34,492 nt of DNA from Pseudomonas sichuanensis (lineage in GTDB: Bacteria > Pseudomonadota > Gammaproteobacteria > Pseudomonadales > Pseudomonadaceae), in the NCBI RefSeq assembly GCF_003231305.1, contig NZ_QKVM01000064.1, forward strand, positions 1 to 34,492. The letters run 5' to 3'. The position numbers and the translations under genes are program-made. Shown here one piece after another: positions 7,996 to 16,697 of the stretch. Under the pieces are notes generated by a model. The model was not told the origin of the DNA, did not search any database, and was given only the letters and a program-made list of their open reading frames with translations. Each line of letters begins with the position of its first letter. Within the stretch, counting starts at the first letter, position 1.

Positions 7996-8009
7996 AAACG
8001 ATTTCGTTT
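7996..8009. promoter_or_regulatory. Possible operator palindrome upstream of the iron-binding protein gene
   Basis: AAACGA-TT-TCGTTT is a perfect 6-2-6 palindrome 45 nt upstream of the ATG at 8054, a plausible operator position. It matches a Fur box poorly (about 9 of 19 positions by eye). No convincing -35/-10 pair could be assigned. I see nothing else in 7875-8053. Confidence 0.3.
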
Positions 8010-8053
8010 ACCATTGTTTCCAAATATGTAGCCGTAAGCGAGGAAGTACCCGC

Positions 8054-9067
8054 ATGACGATCCGCCCGCAACCGCTGATGCGCACCCTGGCCGCTGCAAT
8101 GCTGAGCCTGGTGATCGGCGCTCCGGCCGCCCTGGCAGACGCCCCGGCCAGCCTGACCATGTACAACGGTCAGCACAAGGAAATCGGCGAAGCCATTGCC
8201 AAGGCCTACGAGGCCAAGACCGGTATCCACATCAATATCCGCAAGGGCAGCAGCAACCAGCTGGCCAGCCAGATCATCGAGGAAGGCGACCGCTCGCCCG
8301 CCGACATCATCTATACCGAAGAGTCGCCACCGCTGAACAACCTGGGCGAACTGGGCCTGCTGGCGAAGATCGACGACGCCACCCTGAACATGCTGCCCAA
8401 GGAATACGTGGGCGCCAATGGCACCTGGATGGGGGTCACTGCCCGCACCCGCGTGGTGGTGTACAACCCGAAGAAGATCGACGAGAAAGACCTGCCCACC
8501 ACCGTGATGGACTTCGCCGACCCCGAGTGGGAAGGCCGGGTCGGTTACGTGCCCACCAGCGGCGCATTCCAGGAACAGGCCGTGGCCATCCTCAAGATGC
8601 ACGGGCGCGAAGCCACCGAGGAATGGCTGACCGGCTTGAAAGCGTTCGGCAAGACCTACACCAACAACATGGTTGCCCTGAAGGCCGTGGAAAAAGGCGA
8701 AGTCGCCGCCGTGCTGGTGAACAACTACTACTGGTACGCCCTGGAGCGCGAGCGCGGCAAGCTCGACTCCAAGCTGTACTACCTGGCCGATGGCGATGCC
8801 GGCAACCTGGTGACCATCTCCGGCGCTGCTGCGGTGAAAGCCAGCAAGCACCCGAAAGAAGCCCAGGCCCTGCTCAACTGGATGGCCAGCGAAGAAGGCC
8901 AGCGTGTGATCACCCAGACCACCGCCGAATACCCGCTGCACAAGGGCATGGTCTCGGACCGTGGCCTGAAGCCGTTCGAGGAACTGCGCCCGCCGAAGAT
9001 CTCGCCGGCCGACCTGGGCAATGCCGAGGAAGCCATCGAGCTCGAACGTGAGGTTGGTCTGCTCTGA
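8054..9067 (+). CDS. Periplasmic ferric-iron-binding protein of an ABC transporter (FbpA-like)
   Basis: Solute-binding protein that would capture Fe3+ in the periplasm and deliver it to the permease encoded next. The 337-residue product has a signal peptide (1-29, cleavage after ALA) and the Fbp-type bilobal fold. FbpA metal-ligand positions look conserved: MYNGQHKE with His41, YTEE with Glu89 and the tandem tyrosines in VNNYYWYAL (Tyr225, Tyr226). The start MTIRPQPLMR was chosen over an upstream in-frame ATG at 7889 because AGGAAG lies about 8 nt before it and it places the signal peptide at the N-terminus. The stop overlaps the permease start by 1 nt (TGATG). No ATPase gene is present next to the pair. 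Confidence 0.9.
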   Translation: MTIRPQPLMRTLAAAMLSLVIGAPAALADAPASLTMYNGQHKEIGEAIAKAYEAKTGIHINIRKGSSNQLASQIIEEGDRSPADIIYTEESPPLNNLGELGLLAKIDDATLNMLPKEYVGANGTWMGVTARTRVVVYNPKKIDEKDLPTTVMDFADPEWEGRVGYVPTSGAFQEQAVAILKMHGREATEEWLTGLKAFGKTYTNNMVALKAVEKGEVAAVLVNNYYWYALERERGKLDSKLYYLADGDAGNLVTISGAAAVKASKHPKEAQALLNWMASEEGQRVITQTTAEYPLHKGMVSDRGLKPFEELRPPKISPADLGNAEEAIELEREVGLL

Positions 9068-10632
9068 TGACCGCTGCCCTGCCCTCGCCCGCGCTCTCCC
9101 GCTTCGTCCCCAAGCGCAAGCGCCCGTCTGTCTGGGTGCTGCTGCCGGTGCTGTTCCTGGTGGCGATGAGCCTGCTGCCACTGCTGTATGTCGGGCTCAA
9201 GGCCTGGGAAGCCGGCGCTCATGAGGCCCTGCGCCTGCTCTGGCGCCCGTTCGTCTGGGGCCTGCTGCGCAACACCCTGTTGCTGATGGCCGGCGTCACC
9301 GCGCTGTGCCTGGTGGTGGGCGTGGCCCTGGCCTGGCTGCTGGAACGCAGCGACCTGCCGGGCCGGCGCCTGTGGGGCGTGGTGCTGTGCCTGCCGTTCG
9401 CCGTGCCGTCGTTCGTCAGCAGCTTCACCTGGGTGTCGCTGAGTTCGGACTTCGAAGGGTTGGGCGGGGCGATCCTGGTGATGGCGCTGTCCAAATACCC
9501 ACTGGTGTTCCTGCCGGTGGCCGCCACCCTGCGTAACCTCGACACCGCGCTGGAAGAATCGGCGCGCACCCTGGGTTGCAGCCGCTGGGGCGTGTTCCGC
9601 AAGATCACCCTGCCACTGCTCTGGCCATCGATGCTGGGCGGCGCCTTGCTGATCGCCCTGCACATGCTGGTGGAGTTCGGCGCCCTGTCGATTCTTGGCC
9701 TGCAGACCTTCACCACGGCGATCTACCAGCAGTTCGAACTGGAGTTCAGCAACGCCAACGCCGCCATGCTTTCGGCAGTGCTGCTGGCGCTGTGCCTGGT
9801 AATGCTCTGGCTGGAACTGCGGGTACGCGGCAAGGCCCGCCATGTACGGATCGGCCAGGGCGTGGCGCGTCGCGCCCAGCCGGTCAACCTGCGTGGCTGG
9901 ATGCCACTGGGGCAACTGCTGTGCCTGGCACTTGCGGTACTGGGCAGCGGCATCCCACTGGCGATGCTCGGCTACTGGCTGAGTGTCGGCTCGTCGGCGG
10001 CCTTCCCGGTGGCGGCCATCGGCAAGGCACTGGCCACCTCGCTGTCGGTGTCGCTGGGCGGCGCAGGTTTCTGCGTGCTGCTGGCATTGCCGATCAGCTT
10101 CTTGGTGGTGCGCTACAAGGGTCGCCTGGCGATCTGGGCCGAACGCCTGCCGTACCTGCTGCACGCCCTGCCGGGCCTGGTGATCGCGCTGACCCTGGTG
10201 TTCTTCGCCCTGCACTACGTGCCGGCGCTGTACCAGACCACTGCCCTGCTGATCCTGGCCTATGCCCTGCTGTTCCTGCCACTGGCCCAGTCGCCGGTGC
10301 GCACGGCGCTGAACAAGGCTTCACCGACACTGGAAGAGGCGGCGCGCACGCTGGGTGCGAGCAGCTTCGCGGCGTTCTGCCGGGTGACCCTGCCGATCAT
10401 CTTCCCGGCGATGGCGGCGGCATTTGCGCTGGTGTTCCTGGATGCCATGAAGGAGCTGACCGCCACCTTGCTGCTCAGCCCGACCGGGATGACCACGCTG
10501 GCAACCGAGGTGTGGGCGCATACCGCCAACGTCGAGTTTGCGGCGGCGGCGCCTTATGCGGCGCTGTTGATCGTGGTGTCGGGGTTGCCGGTGTATCTGC
10601 TGACCACGCGGATGTATCTGAACAAGGCGTAA
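9067..10632 (+). CDS. Iron(III) ABC transporter permease, fused double domain (FbpB-like)
   Basis: Inner-membrane permease of a ferric-iron-type ABC importer. The 521 residues hold about twelve membrane segments, arranged as two tandem copies of the binding-protein-dependent transport permease domain. Each half carries an EAA loop for docking the ATPase: ALEESARTLGCSRWGVF near 161-177, followed by ITLPLLWPS, and TLEEAARTLGASSFAAF near 420-436, followed by VTLPIIFPA. Both loops look intact, so an ATPase partner is expected. Translation is coupled to the binding-protein gene. The gene ends in a REP-rich region facing the convergent chemoreceptor gene, with no ATPase gene between. Confidence 0.92.
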   Translation: MTAALPSPALSRFVPKRKRPSVWVLLPVLFLVAMSLLPLLYVGLKAWEAGAHEALRLLWRPFVWGLLRNTLLLMAGVTALCLVVGVALAWLLERSDLPGRRLWGVVLCLPFAVPSFVSSFTWVSLSSDFEGLGGAILVMALSKYPLVFLPVAATLRNLDTALEESARTLGCSRWGVFRKITLPLLWPSMLGGALLIALHMLVEFGALSILGLQTFTTAIYQQFELEFSNANAAMLSAVLLALCLVMLWLELRVRGKARHVRIGQGVARRAQPVNLRGWMPLGQLLCLALAVLGSGIPLAMLGYWLSVGSSAAFPVAAIGKALATSLSVSLGGAGFCVLLALPISFLVVRYKGRLAIWAERLPYLLHALPGLVIALTLVFFALHYVPALYQTTALLILAYALLFLPLAQSPVRTALNKASPTLEEAARTLGASSFAAFCRVTLPIIFPAMAAAFALVFLDAMKELTATLLLSPTGMTTLATEVWAHTANVEFAAAAPYAALLIVVSGLPVYLLTTRMYLNKA

Positions 10633-10638
10633 GGCCCT

Positions 10639-10750
10639 ATCGCGGGGCAAGCCCGCTCCCACGGAACCTGTGCAAGGCTCTGTGGGAGCAACTGCCTTCT
10701 TGTAGAGGCTGGCTTTGCACAGACTCGTGGGAGCGGGCTTGCCCCGCGAT
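10639..10750. repeat. Compound BIME: two class A REP elements with a nested inverted repeat
   Basis: Inverted class A REP copies at 10639-10663 and 10726-10750 flank a second inverted repeat, CTGTGCAA (10668-10675) with TTGCACAG (10715-10722). A partial REP (TGTGGGAGCAACTGCC, from 10681) lies inside. The whole block fills the gap between two convergent genes, the permease and the chemoreceptor, and could act as a bidirectional transcription barrier. Confidence 0.8.
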
Positions 10751-10755
10751 GCTTT

Positions 10756-12690
10756 TCAGGCCCGGAACTGCCCCAGGCTCGCGCGCAACTGCGCCGCCAG
10801 GTCATCCAGGACCTTGCTGCTGGCCGTGGTCTGCATCACCACCTCGGCTGAGCGCTCGGCCTGGGCATGGATGTTCTCCACCCGCCCACGCACTGCCTGC
10901 GCGCCATTGGCCTGCTGCTCCGCCGCACGGGTAGCCAGGCCGATCGCCGCATGCACCTGCTCAACCGCCGCCTGCACCGACTGCTGGCGCCGTTCGTTGT
11001 CACGCAGCACCAGCAAGCCTTCGCTGGCCTGGCGCCCGGCCTGACTGATGGTGGCGACCGCCTCCTTGGCGCCCTCCTGCAAAGCGGTGATGTGCGACTG
11101 GATATCGCCAGTCGAACTCTGCGTCTTGCTCGCCAGCGCCCGCACCTCGTCAGCCACCACGGCGAAGCCACGCCCGGTCTCGCCCGCCCGCGCCGCCTCG
11201 ATGGCGGCATTGAGCGCCAGCAGGTTGGTCTGCTCGGCAATGCCATGGATGACCGTCAGCACCACTTCGATCTGCTCGCTTTGCTTGGCCAGCCGCTCGA
11301 TCACCTGGGAGCCGGTCTCTACTTCGCCGGCCAGGTTCTCGATCAGCCGCGCCAGCTGCGTAGACGCACGGCTGTTCTCATCGGTGGCCTGGCGGATATC
11401 CACCACTTGCTGCAATGCGGCCTGCATGGCATGGCTTTCGGCCTGGGCCTCGTCGGCCATGCTCGACAGGTCGCGCAGGCTGGCGGCCACTTCATCGCGC
11501 TGCAGCGCCGCCGCAGCGTCGGCCCCGGCATTACGCTGGGCCATGCTGCCGATCTCCACCCCGGTGCGCTGGGCCACCTCACCGGCCTCGCGAACGATGG
11601 GTTGCAGCTTGTCGACGAAGCGGTTGACCGCCGAAGCCATGTCGCCGATCTCGTCGCGGCTGTCGAGGGTCACACGCTTGGTGAGGTCGCCCTCGCCCGC
11701 AGCCAGGTCGTTGAGCGCGGCAATCAGCAGGCGCAGCTTGCTGAGCACCCGGCGCCCGAGCACCACGGCGACCACCAGCAACACCCCCAGCCCGACCAGC
11801 ACCAGGCCCAGGCCGATACGCCAGCGCAACTCGCCTGCGGCGTCACGCACGGTCTGCGCGGTATTGGCCTGCATCGCCGTGGCGCTGTTCTGGGCTGTTT
11901 CCAGGCGGGCGCGCAGGGCCTTGCCACTGTCGGCGGCGGCGGCCACCAGGCTGTCGCCTACCAACTGCTCACCACTGCCGATCAACGCGGCAAAACGCTG
12001 GTCGAGCGCCTTTAGCTCCTGATCGACGCCCGCCGTGGAAACGCCCATCAGCACCTTGCCGATCTCGGCGCCATTGGGGCTGATGGACGCTTCGACGAAG
12101 TACACCGACGGGTCCTTGCGCGCCGCATCCAGCACCTTGTCCAGCGCCCGCTCGCCCTGGCCCTTGTCCATCAGTGCCTGGTTGATCGGGTTCTGTCGGT
12201 TGAGGTAGCGGGTCAGGTGCTGGCCCTGGGCGTCGTCATAGATCACGAACAGTACGTTGGGGTTGCGCTGGGCGCGGCGGGCGAAGTCCGACAACATCGG
12301 CACATCGTTATCCCAGATGGCGCGCGGCGCCACCGACGCCAGGAGCTCGGCCATGTCGTTGGCCGAGTCCTTGAGGTTCTTTTCCAGGGTCGCGCGCAGT
12401 TGCTGCTGCTCGCCCTGCAGCCGCTCGGAAAGGCCGGCACTCAGGCGCTGACGGGTACTGGCAGAGAGGCTGTCGAGCCCGGCGCGCACATCCTGGCCGG
12501 CCTGCTCCAGTTCTGCGGCCAGTTTCTGGCTGTCATGCCCCAGGCGCTCGCCCAAATCGGCCTCCAGGGCCGTGACCGTGCTCCGTGTCAGTGCAACGGC
12601 GACCAGCACCTGCACCAGAAGAGCGATACCAAGCGCAACAAACACAGGCCGCAACAGGCGGCTTCGTAACAGTGAAAGGATGGCAGACAC
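10756..12690 (-). CDS. Methyl-accepting chemotaxis protein
   Basis: Transmembrane chemoreceptor that signals through CheW/CheA to the flagellar motor. The 644 residues show TM1 (about 13-34), a large periplasmic part (35-290) with helical ends, TM2 (291-312), a HAMP domain (about 313-366) and a cytoplasmic coiled coil. The conserved hairpin tip, IHGIAEQTNLLALNAAIEAA followed by RAGETGRGFAVVADEVRALA, spans about 481-520. The periplasmic segment includes IWDNDVPMLSDFARRA and VLFVIYDDAQGQ, which look like a small Cache/PAS-like sensor fold; the ligand is unknown. The C-terminus (SLGQFRA) has no CheR/CheB-tethering pentapeptide. The start is GTG with GAGGG 7 nt upstream. It is a single-gene unit. 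Confidence 0.94.
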   Translation of the reverse strand: MSAILSLLRSRLLRPVFVALGIALLVQVLVAVALTRSTVTALEADLGERLGHDSQKLAAELEQAGQDVRAGLDSLSASTRQRLSAGLSERLQGEQQQLRATLEKNLKDSANDMAELLASVAPRAIWDNDVPMLSDFARRAQRNPNVLFVIYDDAQGQHLTRYLNRQNPINQALMDKGQGERALDKVLDAARKDPSVYFVEASISPNGAEIGKVLMGVSTAGVDQELKALDQRFAALIGSGEQLVGDSLVAAAADSGKALRARLETAQNSATAMQANTAQTVRDAAGELRWRIGLGLVLVGLGVLLVVAVVLGRRVLSKLRLLIAALNDLAAGEGDLTKRVTLDSRDEIGDMASAVNRFVDKLQPIVREAGEVAQRTGVEIGSMAQRNAGADAAAALQRDEVAASLRDLSSMADEAQAESHAMQAALQQVVDIRQATDENSRASTQLARLIENLAGEVETGSQVIERLAKQSEQIEVVLTVIHGIAEQTNLLALNAAIEAARAGETGRGFAVVADEVRALASKTQSSTGDIQSHITALQEGAKEAVATISQAGRQASEGLLVLRDNERRQQSVQAAVEQVHAAIGLATRAAEQQANGAQAVRGRVENIHAQAERSAEVVMQTTASSKVLDDLAAQLRASLGQFRA

Positions 12691-12837
12691 GTTGTAACCC
12701 TCGTGTTTCTGGCGCCATTACTTTGATGGCATCTACGGAAACTTCTTACAGCAAGGGTTGTGCCGAATGTAGGAGGTAAAAATGCCAGTCCAGGCGGCAT
12801 CAATACCTGCGACAGAGTTGGAAGCAAAGCGACATTT

Positions 12838-12926
12838 CTGTGGGAGCGGGTTTACCCGCGAATGCAATGCTGGATTCACCGCCGCATTCGCGGCGGTTCG
12901 ACGCTTCGATAAACCCGCTCCCACAG
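12838..12926. repeat. BIME: class B REP pair, right arm interrupted
   Basis: The left copy (12838-12866) is a standard class B REP. The right, inverted copy (about 12884-12926) has the usual ends (GCATTCGCGG and AAACCCGCTCCCACAG). At the hairpin centre, however, about 16 nt (CGGTTCGACGCTTCGA) replace the single G of other copies. It lies between the chemoreceptor 5' end and the purA 3' end, within a stretch (12691-13009) that otherwise holds only the purA terminator and whatever promoter drives the chemoreceptor. Confidence 0.75.
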
Positions 12927-12950
12927 AGACTCGGCTGTGGCGCCACATAG

Positions 12951-12989
12951 AAACAAAAACGCCGCGATCCCTTGCGGGAGCGCGGCGTT
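12951..12989 (-). terminator. Rho-independent terminator of purA
   Basis: On the minus strand AACGCCGCG pairs with CGCGGCGTT around a GC-rich loop that itself contains CTCCCGCAAGGGA. The stem is followed by TTTGTTT, starting about 20 nt after the purA stop. Confidence 0.88.
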
Positions 12990-13009
12990 CGATCAGCCGG
13001 AAAGGCTAA

Positions 13010-14302
13010 TCAGGCAAACGGATGACGCAGCACGATGGTCTCGTTGCGGTCCGGGCCAGTCGAGATGATGTCGATCGGCGCGCCGACCAGCTCCTCGATG
13101 CGCTTGATGTAATCGCGCGCGGCCTGTGGCAGCTCTTCCAGGGTTTTAACGCCCAGGGTCGACTCGCTCCAGCCTGGCATCTCTTCGTACACCGGCTCCA
13201 GGCCGATGTAGCTGTCGGCATCGGAAGGTGCGTCGATGACGGCACCGTTCTCGTTCTTGTAGCCCACGCAGATGTTGATGGTTTCCAGGCCGTCCAGTAC
13301 GTCCAGCTTGGTCAGGCAGATGCCCGAGATGCTGTTGACGTCGATGGCGCGACGCAGGATTACCGCATCGAACCAGCCGCAACGACGGGCACGGCCGGTG
13401 GTGGAACCGAACTCGTGACCACGCTTGGCCAGGGTGGCGCCGGTTTCGTCGAACAGTTCGGTCGGGAACGGACCGGAACCGACACGGGTGGTGTAGGCCT
13501 TGGTGATGCCGAGGATATAGTCCAGGTACATCGGGCCAACGCCGGAACCGGTGGAGATGCCGCCAGCGGTGGTGTTCGAACTGGTGACGTACGGGTAGGT
13601 ACCGTGGTCGATGTCCAGCAGCGAGCCCTGGGCGCCTTCGAACATGATGTCCTTGCCGGCGCGGCGCAGGTTGTGCAGCTCGGCGGTAACGTCGAGCATC
13701 ATCGGCTTGAGCTGCTCGGCGTAGGCCATGCACTCGTCCAGGGTCTGCTGGAAGTCGATGGCCGGCTCTTTGTAGTAATTCACCAGCTGGAAGTTGTGGT
13801 AGTCCAGCAGCTCACCGAGCTTGGCGGCGAAACGCTCGCGGTGGAACAGGTCGCCCACACGCAGGCCGCGACGCGCAACCTTGTCTTCGTAGGCTGGGCC
13901 GATGCCACGGCCGGTGGTGCCGATCTTGGCTTCGCCACGGGCTTTTTCACGGGCCTGATCGAGGGCCACGTGGTACGACAGGATCAGCGGGGCAGCCGGG
14001 CTGATGCGCAGACGCTCGCGCACCGGCACGCCCTTCTCTTCCAGCTTGGTGATTTCGCGCATCAGCGCATCCGGGGCAACGACCACGCCGTTGCCGATCA
14101 GGCACTGTACGCCTTCACGCAGGATGCCCGATGGAATCAGGTGCAGAACGGTCTTCTCACCGTTGATCACCAGGGTGTGACCCGCGTTGTGGCCACCTTG
14201 GTAGCGCACGACGGCGGCAGCATGTTCGGTCAGCAGATCGACGATCTTGCCTTTGCCCTCATCACCCCACTGGGTGCCCAGGACGACGACATTCTTACCC
14301 AT
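13010..14302 (-). CDS. purA: Adenylosuccinate synthetase
   Basis: Catalyses GTP-dependent condensation of IMP and aspartate to adenylosuccinate, the first committed step to AMP. The 430 residues match the family. The P-loop-like N-terminus [19 protein letters not shown] carries the catalytic Asp (GDEGKGK). QGGHNAGHT holds the catalytic His, and [15 protein letters not shown] and [13 protein letters not shown] (IMP and Asp binding) follow. NKLD-type GTP recognition appears as LTKLDVLD. The start at MGKNVV was preferred over an in-frame ATG five codons upstream because GAGGA lies 8 nt before it and it gives the conserved N-terminus. It lies 56 nt after hisZ in the same direction, a gene order widely conserved in proteobacteria. 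Confidence 0.97.
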
Positions 14303-14333
14303 AACACTTGTCCTCATTCACGCAAACTTGGTT

Positions 14334-14350
14334 GCCGGCCCATCGCCGGC
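14334..14350. repeat. Short GC hairpin between hisZ and purA
   Basis: GCCGGC-CCATC-GCCGGC is a perfect 6-bp stem with a 5-nt loop and no T-tract. It may be a remnant of a palindromic repeat, or may modulate expression between the two cotranscribed genes. Confidence 0.5.
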
Positions 14351-14358
14351 GAAGAATC

Positions 14359-15546
14359 TCAATGGGTCAGCGGCAGAACCTGCCAGCGCCCGTCTTGCTG
14401 AATCAATTGCCGATCACAATCCGCCTCAAGGGCAGCACTCAGCGGCTGGCCAGGCAGAGCCTGGACCACACGCTGGCCCTCGTTGCGCAACTGGCAGACT
14501 TGCTGCCAGAGGGCCGCATCACCGCTGTCGGGCATCCAGATGCCGCCAGCCGGGAGTACGACCTCCGCTCGCCCCAGTGTGACCAGGGTCTTCAAATCCG
14601 TGGAGAAACCGGTGGCCGGGCGTGCCCGGCCGAAGTCGGCGCCAATGTCGTCGTAACGCCCGCCCTGGGCGATCGATTGACCCTCGCCAGGCACGAAGAC
14701 GGCGAACACCACGCCGGTGTGGTAGTGGTAGCCGCGCAGCTCGCCGAGGTCGAAGTACAGCGGCAGGTCCGGGTAGCGCGAGGCCAGGCGGTCAGCGATC
14801 GCCAGCAGGTCGTCCAGCGCTGCCAGCACGCTGGCCGGGGCACGGCCCAGGCGCACGCGGGCTTCGGCCAGCACTTCGCGACCACCGCACAGCTCGCACA
14901 GGGCGCGCAGCATGTTGCCGAGGTCTTGCGGCAGGTTGGCGGTCAGCGCCTGAACTTCATCGACAGCCTTGCGCTGCAGGGCATCGAACAGCTGCTGCTC
15001 GACGTCACCCGACAGGTTGGCGGCGCGGGCCAGGCCACGGTAGATGCCGACATGGCCGAGGTCCATGTGCACATCCGCCACGTCGGTCAGCTGCAGCGTG
15101 GCGAGCATCAGGCTGATGACTTCGACATCGCTGGTGGGGCTGGCGTCGCCGTACAGTTCGGCGCCCAACTGGATCGGGCTGCGCGAAGTGGACAGCGCGC
15201 GTGGCTGGGCATGCAGCACGCTACCGGCATAGCACAGGCGGCTCGGGCCTTCGCGGCGCAGGGTGTGGGCATCGATGCGCGCCACCTGCGGGGTGAAGTC
15301 GGCGCGGAAGCCCATCAGGCGCCCGGACTGCGGATCGACAACCTTGAAGGTGCGCTCGTCCAGGTCCGCACCGGCACCGGTCAGCAGCGACTCCAGGTAT
15401 TCGATATGGGGGGTGACCACCAGCTCGTAACCCCAGCTCTGGAACAGGTCCAACACCTGCCGACGCGCGATCTCGATGCGCGCAGCCTCAGGTGGCAGTA
15501 CTTCCTCGATGCCATCTGGCAGAAGCCAGCGGTCTACCGTTGCCAT
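14359..15546 (-). CDS. hisZ: ATP phosphoribosyltransferase regulatory subunit HisZ
   Basis: Histidyl-tRNA-synthetase paralogue that pairs with short-form HisG to make the active, histidine-feedback-regulated first enzyme of histidine synthesis. The 395 residues resemble the HisRS catalytic core: the LLPDGIEEVLPPEA start, a motif 2-like region MGFRADFTPQVARIDA, then YFDLGELRGYHYHTGVVFAVFV and GGRYDDIG. The length and these motifs fit HisZ rather than a true synthetase. hisG is not in the window. AGGGG lies about 10 nt upstream of the ATG. It precedes purA, placing purine and histidine synthesis, which share precursors, on one transcript. I could not pick out a convincing promoter in 15547-15715. 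Confidence 0.95.
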   Translation of the reverse strand: MATVDRWLLPDGIEEVLPPEAARIEIARRQVLDLFQSWGYELVVTPHIEYLESLLTGAGADLDERTFKVVDPQSGRLMGFRADFTPQVARIDAHTLRREGPSRLCYAGSVLHAQPRALSTSRSPIQLGAELYGDASPTSDVEVISLMLATLQLTDVADVHMDLGHVGIYRGLARAANLSGDVEQQLFDALQRKAVDEVQALTANLPQDLGNMLRALCELCGGREVLAEARVRLGRAPASVLAALDDLLAIADRLASRYPDLPLYFDLGELRGYHYHTGVVFAVFVPGEGQSIAQGGRYDDIGADFGRARPATGFSTDLKTLVTLGRAEVVLPAGGIWMPDSGDAALWQQVCQLRNEGQRVVQALPGQPLSAALEADCDRQLIQQDGRWQVLPLTH

Positions 15547-15715
15547 TACGCCATTTCCCCTTTGGTCCGGGCGGCCACCCTGCGGGCTAGCCTTGAGTGA
15601 AACGGGCCCTGGCGGACAGCAGCGGGCAGGACCGAACCCAGCGCAGCCACCGTTACCAACACCCTTGAATACCTTGCGCCGGGGCCGTTACATCGGCCAA
15701 TCAACCTTACAGACG

Positions 15716-15740
15716 CAAAAAAGCCGGGAATTTCCCGGCT
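15716..15740 (-). terminator. Rho-independent terminator after hflC
   Basis: On the minus strand AGCCGGG pairs with CCCGGCT around AAATT, followed by a run of six T residues. It lies about 90 nt after the hflC stop and closes the long nnrD-to-hflC run. The rest of 15547-15827 shows no other feature I can support. Confidence 0.9.
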
Positions 15741-15827
15741 GCCGCATCATACACCCCTTTTCATTCAGGATGCACCCCGCCAGGCATTTTAGCTGCCGGG
15801 CGGGGCGCGCCCATCATGAGAGCAACC

Positions 15828-16697
15828 TCAGGGCTTGCTCTTGTCCAGGAAACGGAAGAACTCGTTCTTCGGGTCCAGGACCAGCACGTCGCTCTTGCTG
15901 GAGAAGCTCTCGCGGTAGGCCTGCAGGCTACGGTAGAACGCGTAGAAATCGGCGTCCTGGGTGTAGGCCTTGGCATAGATGGCAGCCGACTGGGCGTCGC
16001 CATCACCGCGGGTCTCTTCCGCTTCACGATACGCTTCGGCCAGCAGCACGCGGCGCTGACGATCGGCGTCGGCACGAATGCCTTCGGCCAGCTCGTTACC
16101 CTTGGCGCGGTGCTCGCGGGCCTCACGCTCACGCTCGGTGCTCATGCGGTCGAACACGCTGCGGTTGACTTCCTTGGGCAGGTCGATGGCCTTGACGCGA
16201 ACGTCGACCACTTCGATACCCAACTCCTTGCTGGCCATGCGGTTCAGCGAGGCGGTGATGTCAGCCATCAGTGCGTCACGCTCACCCGACACCACTTCGT
16301 GCAGGGTGCGCTTACCGAACTGGTCACGCAGGCCGCTTTCCAGACGACGCGACAGACGCTCGTCGGCGATCTGCTTCATACCCGAGGTAGCGGTGTAGAA
16401 GCGCTCGGCGTCCTTGACGCGCCACTTGGCGTAGGCGTCGACCATCACGGCTTTCTTCTCCAGCGTCAGGAAACGCTGGGTCGGGGCGTCGAGGGTCATC
16501 AGGCGGGCGTCGAACTTGCGCACCTGGTTCACGTACGGCACCTTCACATGCAGGCCAGGCTGGACATCGGCCTTGACCACGCGACCGAACTGCAGCAATA
16601 CCGCACGCTCGGTTTGCGAAACGATGTAGAAGCAGTTCCAGGCGACGATCGCCAGCACCACGGCGCCAATCAGGGCGAACAGCGATTTATTGCTCAT
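15828..16697 (-). CDS. hflC: HflC, SPFH-family modulator of FtsH protease
   Basis: Inner-membrane protein that forms the HflKC cage around FtsH and limits its access to membrane substrates. The 289 residues have one N-terminal membrane anchor (about 5-27, LFALIGAVVLAIVAWNCFYIV). The SPFH/band-7 domain follows (QTERAVLLQFGRVV, then VKVPYVNQVRKFDARL), and then a charged helical region (EREREAREHRAKGNELAEGI). The DADFYAFYRSLQAY and FFRFLDKSKP ends are typical of HflC. Its ATG overlaps the hflK stop by 1 nt (TGATG), so equal production of the two partners is likely. It is the last gene of the operon. Confidence 0.96.
   Translation of the reverse strand: MSNKSLFALIGAVVLAIVAWNCFYIVSQTERAVLLQFGRVVKADVQPGLHVKVPYVNQVRKFDARLMTLDAPTQRFLTLEKKAVMVDAYAKWRVKDAERFYTATSGMKQIADERLSRRLESGLRDQFGKRTLHEVVSGERDALMADITASLNRMASKELGIEVVDVRVKAIDLPKEVNRSVFDRMSTEREREAREHRAKGNELAEGIRADADRQRRVLLAEAYREAEETRGDGDAQSAAIYAKAYTQDADFYAFYRSLQAYRESFSSKSDVLVLDPKNEFFRFLDKSKP

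Noticed and set aside
7993..8011. Fur box upstream of the iron-binding protein gene
   Set aside because: Only about 9 of 19 positions match the consensus by eye, so only an unspecified palindrome is reported.
7889..8053. N-terminal extension of the iron-binding protein from an ATG at 7889
   Set aside because: It would place 55 residues before an obvious signal peptide, and a good ribosome site precedes the ATG at 8054.
14359..15546. Histidyl-tRNA synthetase
   Set aside because: Length, divergent motifs and linkage to purA fit HisZ, the regulatory subunit, rather than a functional synthetase.
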